Shown: one piece after another, positions 33,701-45,364 of the stretch
Numbering within the stretch: the first letter of the stretch is position 1
How the letters are laid out: every line of letters starts with the position of its first letter
Source: Sphagnum compactum
Taxonomy: Eukaryota; Bryophyta; Sphagnopsida; Sphagnales
Length of the DNA stretch: 64,000 bases
Direction: 5' to 3'
Assembly: GCA_965153455.1 (NCBI GenBank)
Contig: OZ234502.1
Location: 4,877,267 to 4,941,266 of the forward strand
Notes under the pieces: model-generated
Database searches by the model: none
Told to the model about the DNA's origin: nothing
What the model saw: only the letters and a program-made list of their open reading frames with translations
Program-made: the position numbers and the translations under genes

Positions 33701-34483
33701 TATACATTCAGACGTAGAAATTGAGCAACTCTCTGAGACAATACACGAAGAGAAAAATCTCTGTACTTAGAGTCAGGAAATAAAAAGAATGAGATATTTG
33801 AATTGGGCAGTGCTGTTGACAAATGCATTTCACTGACATCACTACCTACCAGCAGCAAGACAGCGTACACGACTGTTTGGAACAGAGAGGAGCTCAACTG
33901 CCCAAGTTACAGACTTCTGTCTGACAACAATATCTTTGTCCTTCAGCAGACGCACCTGACCATGCATAAATAAAATATTGTCACAAAAGTCAGACAGAAG
34001 CAGAACAACTCATGCAACAACTCATGAGATGCTTCAAGAATATCAGCTTGCAGATGCATCAGATCATGGTTTTTATATGTTTTGTTTCCAGATTCAAGGG
34101 GCTGACTCGGTGTTCCAAAAGCAGTGGAATTGCAATCTATTCCAGGCGCTGCTGAGATTCTATAGCAATACCAATCTTTTGAACTAAACAAAGACCAGGA
34201 TTGGTGAAACGGAAGTACTCACGAGCTTCGAGTACATGAAGTTTCCGAATGCGAGGGTGACTCTGGTCTCCGGCTTAGGCTTGGGAGGAGGATGTATGGC
34301 GTGCTGTACAAGCTGTTCGCCTGGGGGAAGCTCAGACTTGAACAATGGATATCCTTCTTCACAGTCCGGCACATTCACGAACTTCACCATGTCCTCCGTC
34401 CTCATCTGCTGGCATGCGTATTTCCAATCCTCGTATTGTCGAATTGTTGCATCTGTCAGAGCCTTGTCAGCTGCATTCACCAT
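30746..34483 (-). CDS. RSPH14-like armadillo-repeat protein (radial spoke head component)
   Basis: Multi-exon minus-strand gene reconstructed by eye. The ATG is at 34483. Exons: 34223-34483, 33850-33955, 33546-33699 (or to 33613), an unresolved part, 32793-32865, 31982-32142, 31716-31804, 31468-31656, 31142-31292, 30903-30983, then a last exon ending at 30746 or 30781. Exon phases agree except across the gap at 32.87-33.55 kb and at the last junction. After about 70 residues the product becomes helical ARM/HEAT repeats (LVRLLKDKDIVVRQKSVTWA; FLPILAKMVVEKDMFIRQEL; LRGNALSALNDAALSDE; VLLPMLDLNDDLLCLYILQ). Their order and spacing fit radial spoke head 14, a protein of motile cilia and flagella. 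In land plants that would act in sperm flagella. A different ARM-repeat protein cannot be excluded. GCP2 lies about 2 kb upstream on the same strand. Confidence 0.58.
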
Positions 34484-36494
34484 GATGCTTTGATTGCAGA
34501 TCAAAAAGAAACAGTGATTTTGTTGTCCTTCAGAATCGAAATGCTCCAAGTACGTTGAAGAGCAATATACAGATTCTACAATTGACAAGATCCAAGCATG
34601 CCGCGGCAGATCGATAAACGTGAACACTGTAGATAAACATGAGAACTTCCTTCAATCTACTACAGACGCCTGCCTGCCATCGCTTGCGAAATGTCATCAA
34701 ATCATGATCAAGCTGCAAGAACGCTCCTGAAACCACAACCTGCAATCACGATCATAGAAACGCCTCGTTTGTTTCCGATTCAAACAAGTGCCGAAGTACT
34801 CGCTTGAAGGATTGGAAAGAGAACGGCCAGAATCGGAACTGTAGGAAACTGAAACAATGCATGTGTCCGTTACCAAATACTAAAGCCAAGAAAAGACTCA
34901 CATGAATCACCGATTAAAAGTTGCACGATGTCATGGAAAATCAAGCAACGGAAACCTGGCACTGTGCGAATAGTTTTCCAAATTCAAAGGCAGCAAGGTG
35001 GGGGAAGCCGGAACAGGATTCTCCGCTTCGAAACACAGCAAGTTCAAACCTGCAATATAGACTGGGACTCGAGAACTCTGGAAAAAAATTTGCGAGATGT
35101 AAAGAAAGAGACCTCGATAACAAAACAGAACAGAAAATTTATGTGCGTGCGCCGAAATCGAAGGCGAAAACGATCGAACCAGTACACAAGAAGTCGCGGT
35201 GCCAAGCCAATACACAACTCGACAAAATAGTAACAGAATCAGAAGAAGTAATGCAACAGTAAAGAGGTGATGGTAATAGCGTTGCCAAGGAAACGGCTCG
35301 GATGCCAATATCGCGCGAATTACAACGCAAAACACCAAACAAAAGCCAAATCAAAAAGCTCGGAACCCGATTTCTGCATTTCGGATCCACAATTGAACTG
35401 TGATTTAGATGAACAAGCTCGTGAATCTGCTTCCGAATTTCGAGTTCCAGGGATGCCAAGAAAGGTGCAAAAGCAAAGCGCAGAAAGAAGGGCATAACTT
35501 ACGATTTTTTTGTGCGTTGGTTGTGATACTGTCGGGGACGGAGGTTAACCGACGGCAGCGAAAATGCTCAAAATACCAGTCTCTGTCTTTCACGAGATCA
35601 CCGGAGACGACATACCATTGAGCACTTTTCTCTTCCACTTCGTCCCCGAGGTGACCTCAATCTTTTTTAATTCCATGTGTTGGAACTTCGATCCGCAATG
35701 GGGGCTATTACGCAAACGAGGGTGAAATATGTAGGGTACGGCCGAATGGACCTGTGTGTGTGGGGGTAGGGAGAGGGGGTTTTTTACTCTTCCTTCAACC
35801 TCCAGTTCCAGTTCTAAAGAGCAAGTGATTCCCATTCCAGTTCCCAAAAAAACAGAATCCAGGTCCAGTTCTCTTCTTTTTAAGTCCAAGTTTCGGTTCT
35901 GGTTCTGAAGATCAGACCCAGTTCTGGTCCTCTTCCAGATAACCCAGACCCAAATCAACATATATAGATCACAAGGTGAACCTTATCATTGGTTACATTG
36001 GCCTTGATACATTGGCTATTTTCACTCTGCAAATGCAAATTTTGAGTTCAGGAATTAAATCTGATTTTGCCAATTCTGATCAATTGGAATCTCAACCACA
36101 GAAGCAGCAAGATGTCAACCAACAGCAAATGGCTGTTATATCGCCTTCACTATGTAAAAGTCTGTAGGTTCTCTCATGGCAGAGTAGCACAGACCTATAC
36201 CCATAAAACCCATCAAAGCTAACAAAAGCCAGTAAAAAACTAGGAGTGGCAATCTCCAGTCGATGTGCACTTGATGGCATCTCCACAACTGCAATATATG
36301 GCAGTCAAGGCTAAAACAAAGGCTGCAATACATCTGGACAAGTTGCGGAGTCCACAGCTAGCTCTGGTCATGACAAGGGTAGAACAACTATCTATTGGTA
36401 CAACGTTTTGTCCCTCTCCAAGATAATTTCAAGACTGAGGTGATGGTGTTGTTTACACAGTTCCTTCCAACTGATGTTGTGGTGATCTGGAAGT
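34484..36494 (-). other. Intergenic: RSPH14-like promoter/leader and GCP2 3' flank
   Basis: The segment at 34.9-35.9 kb is less AT-rich and has overlapping open frames on both strands (for example 35590-35961 -, 34921-35262 +) but no recognisable domain. It is best read as 5' leader and promoter of the minus-strand RSPH14-like gene. The part nearest 36494 should be the GCP2 3' UTR. Confidence 0.4.
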
Positions 36495-39400
36495 TTAGGC
36501 TGCCTGTTCCACTGCTTGCAAGCCTTGTGCAAGGTGTGCCAAGTATGGCTCTGTCTGTGATCCATTACTGAGTAGCACGACAAGGGACTTCAACTCTTTA
36601 ATAAACTCCTCATCTAGTTTCCTGCGCAAAAGCACCCAGTGACAAACAACTTATGCACTGCATTTTCTCACTTTCTCTCAACACATGCACCTCCTTGCCT
36701 TCAGTTCTGGAGCTCCCATGCACAATTTGTAACAAGCAAGATGGAGAAAGGTTTAAGGCAGTACCCTACTGTAGTCTTGAAGTTTGTGTCATCTGCTGCT
36801 TGTCTTGCCCATTGTGACTTGTATCCTTTCTTTGCTACTTTGTTGCTGTTGAAGGCAGGCTCTTTAGAGTCAAAACTTTCTCCTCGGAACAAGGCTGGAA
36901 TTAACCATTGAGTTGCAATTGCATAATGTAGACAAATGGACTTCAGCTTGTCCACTTTCTGTATAACATACCACTCCACTTTGGTCAGGTAATTTTCCTT
37001 GCTAGAAAGATAAATCCAAACCCAGAACAGTCAGAGGATGGCTTTGTTTATGGGAAAATTTCTGGCAAACCGTAGCTTGAGGCACAATATGATGCACAAA
37101 CCCAAGCATCAGAGTTCTTTTCATTGAGACAATACTAAGCAACTAGTCCAAACTTCTAATCCAAGAGACCTCCATGGATTGACACTCTAGTAGTCGTAAG
37201 CCCAAAACAAAAGCAACTACTTGAAGTCAATCATCAGGCACAATAGTTATAAGTTAGAGATGGTCTCCTCAAAAGGCATGGGGTAGGGCAAGTACATACC
37301 TTCAGAATCTGAGGCCAGAAGAGCATACATTGTTTAAGGCACTTGTCCAAGAAAGCATCGTGATGCTGCATGACCTGCAACCATTGTGTGTACTGAATAC
37401 GAGTAGGAACCAGGAACCTTCTGCTCCATATGTAGACAAGACAAAAGACCAGACTTATTGAAAGAAACAACTGCAAACCCCTCAAAGTACACCAGTTGAA
37501 GCCTGACTACCACAAAAGTTCATGTTTGCTACTCTTAATACCAGCTCTGTGTACAAAGTGTGCCCACCTCATCAATGCTTTTCGCACTTTGTAGCTGGCC
37601 ATGCATGACATGCCAATTAGGTTCAAGCACCTGAGCACAGATGGAACCACCACTCATTTAGGATATTATTCATCAAGTTCTCTCCAAAGTCTAGTTCTCT
37701 GCTTACACCCACATCACAATGTATCTACACAACAAAAGCTGATTCAAAGATATAACTACTCACTCACTACAGAGCAAGACAAAACTACAACACACCACAT
37801 CAAAGATGGGCCAAGATGAGCAAAACCCGCTTTGCATGGTTTGTACGGTTCCTTCTTTGCATTCCTATCCCAATTCTCAGGTCATAGCAACGCACATGAC
37901 AAGCATCACACAAGGCACAGAAAGCTGCTGTGCTCTTCTCCAAGAGGTGGCATGCCGCCAACTGAGACTAAGCAATGACAGGCAAGAAAACAAGCTCAGC
38001 TGCAAACCTCAAAAGTCATGTAATGTTCAAATGTTTGTAGGAAGTGCAGCATGCGATGGCATAAGACATATGACTGTGACATAGCTGTTCCCAAGGAATT
38101 GAACGAGCGAGCAGCTGACTGCAAAACAAATCAACAAGTGTGTTGCAGCACTAAGCAGTCTCTTGGCTACAATGCCTTTCTTTCATGATCAACTACAAAG
38201 TAGTGAATGAACAGAAGGTGCTGATGAAACAGAAGTGTACCTGGTGCAATTGCCAGGTGGCACACAGCTGGCGCTCGACATGCTTACAGTGAAAGAGATG
38301 CCGAAATATGAGCTGATATTTGGTCAATGCTTTTCTGGAAATTACCAGAGATAGTGGCCACCTCACCTACAACCCATCAACCACCTTGTCCAGTGAGTCT
38401 CTACCAGCTAAAGCACTCCCATGTCACTTCTTCTTTTCCATATTTGGCATCCAAAGTCAGGAACAAAATAAAAACCATTCTCCTCATCTTGCACTACTCA
38501 ATTGTTACCTCCACTAAGGCCTGTCAACGATAGTAGAGATAAGGGAATCTCACATTGTTCTTACCTCACACAGCAGTAATTAGTCTCTGGGCACTTCCTT
38601 ATTCTGTCTCACTCCAAAAGTTTGATTGAAGAATAACAGGATTTTGAAAAGACTTCCTGCCTAACCTTGTAGTCCAAAGTAAAAGTCTCCAGGCCTGTTA
38701 TACTTCCAGATGCCATCCCCTGGAGACTACTAGCATCGGTTGAATCTGCGCGCTGGGAGTTATAATGAGCAGGCCCTGCTCCATTCTGGCTGATGTTCTG
38801 CAGCTGAGTCAGTAAGTTTGATCTCTCCTGCCATTTGCACCATGATCATGAGGCAAATGAGGATCACTGAAAAAATACTCACTACTGAGATTAAATAAGC
38901 ATGACCCTCCCTTAACTTCAAATACAAAATGTAGGCCTACAATTGAATTCTCACAGCTGTAGATTCCCAACCCAAGTAGTCAGGCTTCACAGTATGGGCT
39001 ACCACCGAAGCCCAGAGGACTTTTAGAAGCAAAGACAGAACGGTACTTACAATGTTGCATGTGAGATCTTCATGGTATGGATCTGATGCAGCAACTGATG
39101 TACGCAAAGCCAACTCCAACAATGACTGTGCATCACATGGTTTACATCTCAAGTCGATTACTCATCACTGCCCTAATTGCACCCAATGCAGCTAGTAGAC
39201 ATACAATCTGGTCATGACAACTTGGAACATGCCACTTTCCTTTCCTTGGCTATTGTGTTCTTGTTAACACAGTATGACACAAGAGGATAAAGAGTCCTTA
39301 CCTGAAGTTTCTCCATAGACATGGCAGAAGGCCTCTTTGCAAGCTCATCTCGTGCTGTGTCCATAAAGTGAACCAGGAAATCACCCTGCATTCCACAAGG

Positions 39401-42400
39401 AATAGCCATATCACCATTGCTTAGAACTCCGCAAAGAGAACGATGAGAGATGATACTTGTGGTAGTTGGCAATACTATCTCAAGAGAACATATGTTCCTG
39501 TGAAAACGATTTTCTTCCAGGCCAAAGACAGAAATGCAGCTGCATAAGGGAATGACCATCTATAATGATTATCTATTCTGCTACTCCCACATTCCTTCTC
39601 ACAAAAATCATATCATTTTTTCCAAAGTACTCTGCTGATACAGACCTGATCAACAAAAAAGTAATGCTTCACTGATCGCAGCCTGCCCATCAAGTCAAAC
39701 TGCCAATATGAAGCCACCCATCCAAGGTCACTGCTAGCACAAGAAAGATCGATGAAGTTGCAGAGAAATCTCCACAACAACAATTAAAGGTAACACGACA
39801 ATGAGTGCAGTCATAACCTCATGAGAGTCGCTCACAAAGTGACAGACCATCACCTTCATCACGAACGGCAGTGACGAGCTGCCATGACTACCCACTGAGT
39901 TCATCAGCTCCCAACAGTGGGTGTAGATAAGCATATAATAATCTTCCCAAAAAACTTGGGCAAACCATTATACACAATCTGCGTCCTGAGTTTCTGTTGC
40001 CTTTCCGGAAGCAATGGGAAGACTGCTAGCACAAGAAACTTGGCAAGAAAGGTAAGCACCATCTCAGAGAACATTATTGAACCATAAGTGTAGAGAAGTA
40101 TACAAGAACTGTAAAGACAACTACGAAGCCTAGGCTCCCCCAGCACTGATGCCTCATGGATGGCCCCATGGAGAGGAAAAAACTACAAGAGGAAATGGAG
40201 GCCAGATGTGGCATGAATAATGCAAAAAGCAGGACATTGGACTTGTTAAATGAGATGCTTTACAGCATACAACATATGTATGACTCAAACATAAGAATAG
40301 CATCCATACTAGATCACCTTATGGATAATGAGATTAAGAAGTTCTGCACTTGCAAACTCGTATGCAATGTTAATGCGTTCCAAGTAGGGACGTCTTGGAC
40401 CAATGTTTCTCTGGTTTGCATCCTCTGCAAAAGGAATCTGCAAAAAAGTCAACAAAAAACCTCCACATTCAGCAAACAAAGGATCTAGGACAAAAATCAC
40501 AGGGGACAAAATAGAAAGAAGGCAATAAAAGAACAACCCTGGAGACACACCTGGATAGAATGGCCACACTCACGTACTGCATTCAAGTACTTCCCAGTGG
40601 TGAGAATGGTTTCAGCTGAGCTTGCCAAAAACCCTGGGATATCTCGGCGAAGGCTGTAGCGCTGCTGCCAGTAGGTAGCATGGTAATCCTGACTCAAACT
40701 CTCCTGTAGCATCCAAGGGTAAGATCAGAACCTTTAAACATCCGTGTAATAGTGAGCAGATCCTTCCAGAGAAAGACGATCTCACATCATTGTGACTTAC
40801 TGTCAGGAAATATTGACAATCTATGTTGACAAATGAGAAGAGGCTGAAGCCAAATACCAGCCAAGGTTTTCTAAAAATTACTCAATGACAGTATGTAAAT
40901 ACCTTCTGCAAGGACTTGTTCTCATCAATCAAGAATTCACCATAAGGATCATCAATTACACCTTCATAGACCCACCTTCACACAACCCCAGTACCCAACT
41001 TAGAAGGTTTGTAGGATCAACAGCAGATCCTTGAACAGAAAATAACCTTCAAGGATCAGGTCAGCAGAGTTGTTGCCTTCACAGCAATTCCCACACTCAT
41101 GACTTCCCACAACAATCTGGAGATGAGTACCTCTCAAGGATTCCAAAGTAAGGAGCACTTGCTGCATGTGTAAGCTTCTGAAGCAAAGCCCTGGCAGCAC
41201 TGTCCCCAGCCATGGCTGTTGCCTATTAGACAGGACATTTGTTAGGGAAACCCCAAGATCTCATCCAGCTAGCACTTAGATCAGCACACCACTTCCCCTT
41301 TCCTTCTGACAATCTCAAAATAGTGCACTTGCAGGGAATGAAGATAAATCTGAATGTAGGGTCCGTCAATTGATAGCTATATGATATCTTTCATAAGAAT
41401 AGAGAAATCTCCATTCTCACGATGAAGAAGAAACAGCAAGGTTAACACTTCCTCAGGAAGCCACAGAAAGAACCAAACAAGGGGAGACAAAAGACAAACA
41501 AAAAATGAAAAACACACACCGGTATGAACAAAAATACCAGTCCCACACCTGTTCAGGGACCATCAACAGTAGTATGTATGATAGTGACTTAACTATCACA
41601 ACTTCCCCACTGATTTCATCAGCTCCCTACAGTGGATAAAGGCCGGTGACAAGCACAATCCTACAAACTGAGTTTCTGCTGCAATTCCGGAAGCAACGGG
41701 AAGACTCAGCCATACTACTGGCTAGCAACAGACCCCACAACAAAGACCAGACCAGGAAACGAAGAAAGACAGAAAGGGAAAAGAACAGGGAAAGACTAAG
41801 AACATATTGATAGCTATATGATCTGCATATAGGGTTTACCTGATTGTGCAACAGATTCAATATTGCAGCACCTGAGGCATTCTGTGTACTTGCCTTCAGC
41901 ACACACATGGAGAGTGCTTGCATAGCTGCAATCATTGGCTGCAATTCCAAACGCCTCTAGCATTCAGCAAACCTTATCTCTCAGTTTCTCTTTCTTTCAA
42001 GAAGAGTTCATTTAAGCAAGTCCAGAACAGCAATGTTTTCCAGGTACTGCATCCCTGACACAGACCTCAATGCAGAAAGAAAAATGGTATCATGTGGGAA
42101 TTCCAGCCCAGAAATTAACTACAGAAATGTAAAGTGAAAAACCAAAATCAAGATTGAAGACATTACCTGACTGAAGAACCACAAACCTTGAAGTGACAAC
42201 CGTGTCAACCGGAACTGATGCTCAAGTTGTGCCACCATGGCATGATAATCCTATACGATCACATCACACCATTCAGTACTAGAACAGCAAGAGTGCCTAG
42301 CATAAAGCTAGTCTGACAGTCACCCCCCATGTAAGTTACAAAGCATGGCATGAGTCTTTCATGAGGATGTTCCAGAAAAGGCCTGAAAGGAAACCAACTC

Positions 42401-45319
42401 ACAAGATAACTCATCCTGCACAAGAGGTTAAACTTTTCAACATGGTCACAGAGTGCATTTTCAAACTCAAATGGCAAAGATAAGATGGGATTAAGAAAAC
42501 CTGTAGAATTGCTCTCAAGGCCGCTGCAAAAGCATGATTGACCAACCCATGTTTGAAATGTGATCTGGCTTCTGTGAACTGGCTCACCACTATGTGGTTC
42601 TCGCACAGAGGCAAAACCCGCTTTGCAAGCTCCTGCACTCAACACACATAAGGTGAGAACTTCCCAGGCAAGTAGGCACTGCTGGCTTGGCATCTCAATC
42701 ACCTAGTGTACTTAATGCCATCACTACATGGCCACTTCTTACATGTATTGATGCATCCATGGATGGATCCATGTAAAAGGAAAATGTATTTCCATCCTTA
42801 AACCGTCCCCTCCGAACTCGCACATAGTTGCCTTCGATTCCAACCATGGCATAGAGCAAGTCATCAATCACCAGCAACTCCTGTTATTGCAATACACCAA
42901 ACATAGTTAAAGGACTTCCTGCAACAACAGTAGATATTCCCTGAAATAAGCACATGACAGGTGCCCCAAATTGTTACGAACTGCTCTTGATGATGAACCA
43001 CAGCACTTGGCTCAAAAGAGTAAATCAACTCAAAAAACCACATGCTCAAAAAACCCAATCCAGATGGATACACTTCACTGGTTTAAGTTCCTGCAAACAT
43101 TAAGAACTACACAACTTGATTCAGAGAACCTGACAAACATAGCATACATTTGGGAACAAGGTTCTATCAGCATACCTGCACAGATGGCGTATAAATACCA
43201 AGGGTCCTGATGGCATCCCTGTTACTGTAACAAAGAGACAATATGTCATGTGGATGTCTACAACCTTGGAAAAAAAATAGGTGGTGCAATCTGTCTTCAC
43301 ACACTTGAATTGCATTCTTTTCGCACTCCATAACTCAATTCTTAGCTTTAGGTTTCAAAACTGCACAAGACATATCTTACATGACTGAGTCCTTGTCTGA
43401 AGGGCTCTCCTTTGCAGTTGAGCTTCCTCGTGGAGTCAAGGTCCTTCTGGGATTGGTGTTGCTGTCCTGAAACATTAACACAAAATTGCTTACAAATAAT
43501 AATTTTGGAGAAGAGCAATCAGTAAGATTAGTGTGGTAATTGGGTGTGACTATTAAGGTTCCAGTAAAAGAGAAATACCTGGAAGAGATGTTGGCCAGTG
43601 AGATAAGGTCTGTCTATGTTCCACTGAGGGGTTGCAGGATAAGACACTCCCTCTATAAGAGGTTTTGGTACATCCAGATATTCTGCATGACACAGAATTG
43701 GACCCCACATCAACACAAGATTAGCCAAAAGTAGGTATCTTCAAGATTAGGATTAGCACTACTTGAAGTTGTTTGCCACCCAATTTCAGACCCATACTTT
43801 TGAGAAGGGACAAGTTGAGAGTATGAGGACACTACTTTCAGAGCGGGAATTCACCCAGCTGGCACTTTCTGATTGACGATCATCAAGACCAAAGTTGTGG
43901 AACTGCTGCACAACACTAGCAGTCCGACTGACCATCTGCTCAGACTCCCTGGATCTTTTAGCAGGGCCTTCACCCACATCTGAAAAGGAGAAAGGCATGT
44001 TTGGTAGCTGCATATGCACATCAAGCCCATATTCAACATGAGTATACAAGTGCAAACAAGTTTTAGCTGCAGAAGTCATCTATGGTTAACAGTATCTGAT
44101 TGTTCTGCTACTATAGTAATGACAACTACATGGAGAATGGAACAGGTCTTGTGCAAAGGTAAAAGCTCCCTCTGTATGTATGCACTGTTCTCCCATAAGG
44201 TCTCAATTCTCTTTTCCTAACAAGAAGAACAATCATGAATGTAGGCATTAGCAAATGCTGTAGAATTACTTGTGAAGAAGCTTGTGCATGTTGATCTAGA
44301 GGTTCAGCTACTACAGATTCCCTGTAACTAGAGGGGTCCATGCCACCCTCCACCACAGACACGAGCTTCTTCACAGCAGGCTCTGACATCACCTGACCCA
44401 CAAGCCAGATGTATTTATCGATTCCTTGCACCCTGCAAACATGTACAATTTCCTCAGGGTTCCAAGAAAACCTCAACGCAAACAAATACAGCAGCTTTGT
44501 GTCAGAAGACAAGTTATCCACACTACCTGACATGTCCTGACAAATATGATTGATACAAGCAATCAGGTAAATTAGGCATCCATTCAAAGTAAAGCGACTT
44601 GACTACTAACAGTGATTTTCTGCATATGAGATATATGTACCCAGCATCTTTCAGTTGCTCAATTTTCTCTATCAGCTTTTGAGGATGAGGAGATGAGGCC
44701 AGAAGCACTCGTTGTTCTTGTAGCAGCTGAAGCTGAATGCACAAAGACAAGCCTGAGTTAATAAATGTACAGGCATACAATTTGCCACTCTCTGACCAAG
44801 TACATCTACTCATTGAAAGCGTCACAAAAACCTTTCAAAACATTTTGGCCAAACCAAGGAAGAAAAATGGCAAGCCATAAACCCTAATCAGAAACCCTAC
44901 GAGATTGAAACCGTTCCAGCATTCTCTTGCATTCACCGGCAGCGAAAGTCAATTTGATCAATACTCAAATGCCATTTCCTTTACGGTACCCAAGCCTTTT
45001 TATCTTCAAAGAAGTAGAATCCTGTGCTTCACAAACAATGGAGATGCTTTGACGAGCACGAGTTTTTTCTTTGAACGTTTTTTCTTTAGGGCTCAAACTA
45101 GCACCTGTGAAATGCAGGAGGAATTCCAATGTGAGAAGTACGACGACTGAGGGAGTATGAGACCTTGGGCAGAGATTGAGATGAGGCGCCCTGCAAGGAA
45201 GGCCAAAGCTGCTCCAAATTATCATGGATAAGAGCTGCAGCAGCCTGTGGACTATTGCTGCACACACGAACTAGATCCTTTAGAAGCTCCCGCGCTTTTT
45301 CAGAGTAGGCTTGCTCCAT
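36495..45319 (-). CDS. GCP2: Gamma-tubulin complex component 2 (GCP2/Spc97 family)
   Basis: Complete 25-exon gene, 901 codons plus stop, all junctions in phase with GT-AG introns. Exons: 45164-45319, 44641-44732, 44270-44432, 43855-44007, 43579-43623, 43381-43466, 43176-43224, 42743-42880, 42501-42632, 42167-42250, 41840-41938, 41131-41222, 40903-40975, 40551-40703, 40318-40437, 39646-39699, 39302-39385, 39051-39125, 38666-38827, 38241-38366, 38008-38118, 37568-37630, 37300-37374, 36765-36958, 36495-36621. The N-terminal GRIP domain starts near residue 249 ([20 protein letters not shown]) and includes [16 protein letters not shown] and [12 protein letters not shown]. The C-terminal GRIP domain includes GDFLVHFMD (~564), WPLSLVIS (~673) and [15 protein letters not shown]. 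The match to plant and animal GCP2 is continuous; about 900 aa is usual for the animal protein. GCP2 pairs with GCP3 and binds gamma-tubulin to nucleate microtubules. No damage is seen. Confidence 0.96.
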
Positions 45320-45336
45320 CCCTCGAGGCTGTCACC

Positions 45337-45364
45337 GTCTGTCTGTCTGTCTGTCTGTCTGTCT
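45337..45364 (-). repeat. (GTCT)7 microsatellite in GCP2 leader
   Basis: Seven perfect GTCT units on the + strand, read as AGAC on the GCP2 strand, end 17 bp before the GCP2 start codon, so they are almost certainly in its 5' UTR. Confidence 0.9.

Noticed and set aside
34921-35961. Several frames between GCP2 and the RSPH14-like gene
   Set aside because: They overlap on both strands, are low-complexity or charged, and fit no family; better explained as leader or promoter sequence.
36495-45319. Initial reading of the large minus-strand HEAT-like gene as an exportin
   Set aside because: The joined exons match GCP2 continuously, including the [22 protein letters not shown] and GDFLVHFMD segments; no exportin motifs are present.
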